Below, piece by piece: positions 21,490 through 22,877 of a DNA stretch of 22,877 nucleotides; position 1 is the stretch's first letter; every line of letters starts with the position of its first letter. Source of the stretch: Chloroflexota bacterium. Lineage in GTDB: Bacteria > Chloroflexota > Dehalococcoidia > DSTF01 > RBG-16-68-14. The notes below the pieces were generated by a model. The model was not told the DNA's origin, did not search any database, and worked only from the letters and a program-made list of their open reading frames with translations. The position numbers were made by a program, and so were the translations under genes. The DNA is taken from NCBI GenBank assembly GCA_022563135.1, contig JADFNZ010000005.1, positions 1-22,877 on the forward strand. Direction: 5' to 3'.

Positions 21490-22108
21490 TAGAAGGTTGG
21501 GCCTTCGCGCCGAACTGCAGGAGGCATACGACACCTACCGGCGCTATAGCTTTACTGCGGACCCACCGGAGGGGCCTCTGCTGGAGCAGTGGCGAGCGCG
21601 GGGCAGACGGGCCGCTCGCATCTTCCTCGGCATGCCACTCGGCCCCGTCCTCCTCCTCCGCCTCAGGAACGCCCTCCTCCGCCGCGAGGCGCCTCTCCTG
21701 CCCTACCTCTGCGAACTCCTCAGCAACGCGCTCTGGCACGTGTCCATCGGACGGCGCGTGGAGGCAGGGCCCGGCCTCCTGCTGCCCCACGGCCACGTCG
21801 TGATCGACGGCGCCGTGACAATAGGAGACGCCTGCGTGATCAACCCGTGGGTGACCATCGGGCTGAGCAGGCGCCGGCGCCTGGGCGGTTTCGACCCGCG
21901 CGGGCCGGCGATAGGCAATCGCGTGTTCATCGGCACGGGGGCCAAGCTGCTCGGGCCGATTACAGTCGGCGACGGGGCGCGCATCGGCGCGAACGCGGTG
22001 GTGATCGAGGACGTACCGCCCGGTGCGACGGTGGTCGGCATGCCTGCCCGCGTCGTCCAGAGCGCACCGCCCCCCTGGGAGGCCGCGCTGCACCAGGTAT
22101 CGCGATGA
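21479..22108 (+). CDS. Hexapeptide-repeat acyltransferase (serine acetyltransferase-like)
   Basis: A 209-residue left-handed beta-helix acyltransferase. A helical N-terminal part (about 1-95) precedes hexapeptide repeats with LLLPHGHVVIDGAVTIGDACVINPWVTIG, AIGNRVFIGTGAKLLGPITVGDGARIGANAVVIEDVPPGATVVGMPARVV. The PHGHVVI segment resembles CysE-type serine O-acetyltransferase, but the location in a glycan cluster suggests sugar O-acetylation. The ATG lies 6 bases after GGGAG. Basic residues in SRRRRLGGFDPRGP may contact CoA or the lipid. Confidence 0.87.
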   Translation: MQPDRRLGLRAELQEAYDTYRRYSFTADPPEGPLLEQWRARGRRAARIFLGMPLGPVLLLRLRNALLRREAPLLPYLCELLSNALWHVSIGRRVEAGPGLLLPHGHVVIDGAVTIGDACVINPWVTIGLSRRRRLGGFDPRGPAIGNRVFIGTGAKLLGPITVGDGARIGANAVVIEDVPPGATVVGMPARVVQSAPPPWEAALHQVSR

Positions 22109-22130
22109 CCGCGGCGGAGAGGAGCGAACG

Positions 22131-22589
22131 ATGATCGAAGGCGTCCAGCTCAAGCAACTGGTGACGCACCGCGACGAGCGTGGCTTCTTCCGCGAGATCG
22201 CCCGCGACACCGAGGAGATCGTCGCGGAGGGCTGGGCTCAACTCAGCCATTCGCTCATGCATTCCGGTGTGGCCAAGGCATGGCACGTGCACCCAACGCA
22301 GATCGACTGGTGGTACGTCCCCGTCGGCGATCTGAAGGTCGCCCTCTATGATCCGCGCGATGGCTCGCCAACGCGCGGCGACCTCGACGAGCTCTTCCTG
22401 GGCGAACACTATGACGCACAGCTGCTCAAGATACCGGCGGGCGTCGCCCACGGCTGCCGGGCCATCGGCGGCACGGCGCACCTCATCTACCTCACGTCCA
22501 GCACGTATAATCCGGACGAGGAAGGGCGGATCCCGCACGACGATGCATCTATCGGCTACGATTGGACGGCGCTGCCGCCGATCACGTAG
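22131..22589 (+). CDS. dTDP-4-dehydrorhamnose 3,5-epimerase-like protein (RmlC family)
   Basis: A 152-residue RmlC-like cupin, shorter than classical RmlC (about 180). It has RDERGFFREI, the His-containing strand AWHVHPTQIDWW (His52, His54), IPAGVAHGC and the closing NPDEEGRIPHDDASIGYDW that matches the RmlC end. It probably epimerises a nucleotide-linked keto-sugar for surface polysaccharide. The ATG at 22131 has GGAG six bases upstream; the longer frame from 22023 overlaps the acyltransferase and is not used. The gap to the acyltransferase stop is 22 bases. Confidence 0.88.
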   Translation: MIEGVQLKQLVTHRDERGFFREIARDTEEIVAEGWAQLSHSLMHSGVAKAWHVHPTQIDWWYVPVGDLKVALYDPRDGSPTRGDLDELFLGEHYDAQLLKIPAGVAHGCRAIGGTAHLIYLTSSTYNPDEEGRIPHDDASIGYDWTALPPIT

Positions 22590-22662
22590 AGGGTCTGCGG
22601 AACGGAGCTGCCCGCGCCGGATGGCCGGCTAGGGAAACGTAACTACGTTAGAGTGTTGAGCG

Positions 22663-22877
22663 ATGCCATCTCCAGTGTCCTCAACCGAGCCCCCAGACTT
22701 CTTCCACGTCGAACGCGACGAGCAGTACCTGCGGCTCCTTCGCGAAGAGGAGCAGTACTGGGACAAGCCTAGCCACACACTGCTCACTATGACACCGCCG
22801 CCGTGGGTCCAGGAGCATCAAAACCAACGGTTCACGGGTGACCGCAGCCGCCCGTGGAACGAGGCGATCCACGACTA
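22663..22877 (+). CDS. Start of an unidentified protein, 3'-truncated by window edge
   Basis: An ATG frame open to the window end (71 codons). It has an acidic, aromatic-rich opening: DFFHVERDEQYLRLLREEEQYW followed by DKPSHTLLTM and RFTGDRSRPWNEAIHDY. This is reminiscent of N-termini of SAM-dependent methyltransferases or sulfotransferases in glycan clusters, but that is a guess. No strong Shine-Dalgarno is visible. It is codirectional with the cluster. Confidence 0.6.
   Translation, partial: MPSPVSSTEPPDFFHVERDEQYLRLLREEEQYWDKPSHTLLTMTPPPWVQEHQNQRFTGDRSRPWNEAIHD

Overview
The window is GC-rich, tightly packed bacterial chromosome. It shows no mobile elements, CRISPR arrays or rRNA. The mix suggests a Chloroflexota (Dehalococcoidia-like) or Actinobacteriota-type bacterium; this is inferred from gene content, not proven. 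The supporting content is menaquinone-type MenA/UbiE genes, acyl-CoA metabolism genes, an HPRT carrying a nuclease-like N-terminal domain, a primary-type sigma factor with an unusual spacer, and GTG/TTG/CTG starts beside strong Shine-Dalgarno (SD) sequences.

Layout: 1-2172 (+) is the end of a large polytopic membrane protein. 2180-4412 (-) is a three-gene operon: alpha/beta hydrolase, APH-fold phosphotransferase and a small helical partner. 4521-4592 (-) is a CAU-anticodon tRNA with an extended -10 promoter. 4675-5838 (-) is a thiolase with its own promoter. 5925-11720 (-) is a seven-gene operon reading HTH-MenA fusion, CPBP protease, cupin, UbiE, ABC ATPase, ABC permease and a substrate-binding lipoprotein. 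11883-12878 (-) is a membrane-anchored TlpA-like thioredoxin with an HMA-like tail. 13064-14617 (+) is a small zinc-ribbon protein followed by a sigma-70 factor. 14890-16827 (+) is an acyl-CoA synthetase-like protein. A bidirectional terminator (16860-16888) separates it from a di-iron ferritin-like protein (16915-17979, -). 18203-18348 (+) is a candidate structured RNA. 18326-19264 (-) is HPRT with a 5' extension. 19261-19908 (-) is a TetR regulator. From 20130 (+) a surface-glycan style cluster begins: a degenerate methyltransferase, a methyltransferase, a SAT-like acyltransferase, an RmlC-like epimerase and the start of one more gene.

How the genes work together: MenA and UbiE perform the last two steps of menaquinone synthesis. 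Here they share an operon with a complete ABC importer, which hints that a quinone precursor or related cofactor is taken up. The thiolase, the acyl-CoA synthetase and the phosphotransferase/hydrolase group point to acyl-CoA degradation or remodelling.

The most unusual items are: (1) a ~145-nt RNA unit with promoter, closing helix, tandem internal motif and U-rich end that I cannot assign to a family; (2) a binding protein whose two halves are in circularly permuted order; (3) a DNA-binding HTH fused to a membrane prenyltransferase, with a 20-bp-spaced direct repeat in its own promoter; and (4) conserved protein N-termini (UbiE, TetR, HPRT) that lie upstream of any ATG/GTG/TTG, two of them with well-placed CTG starts.
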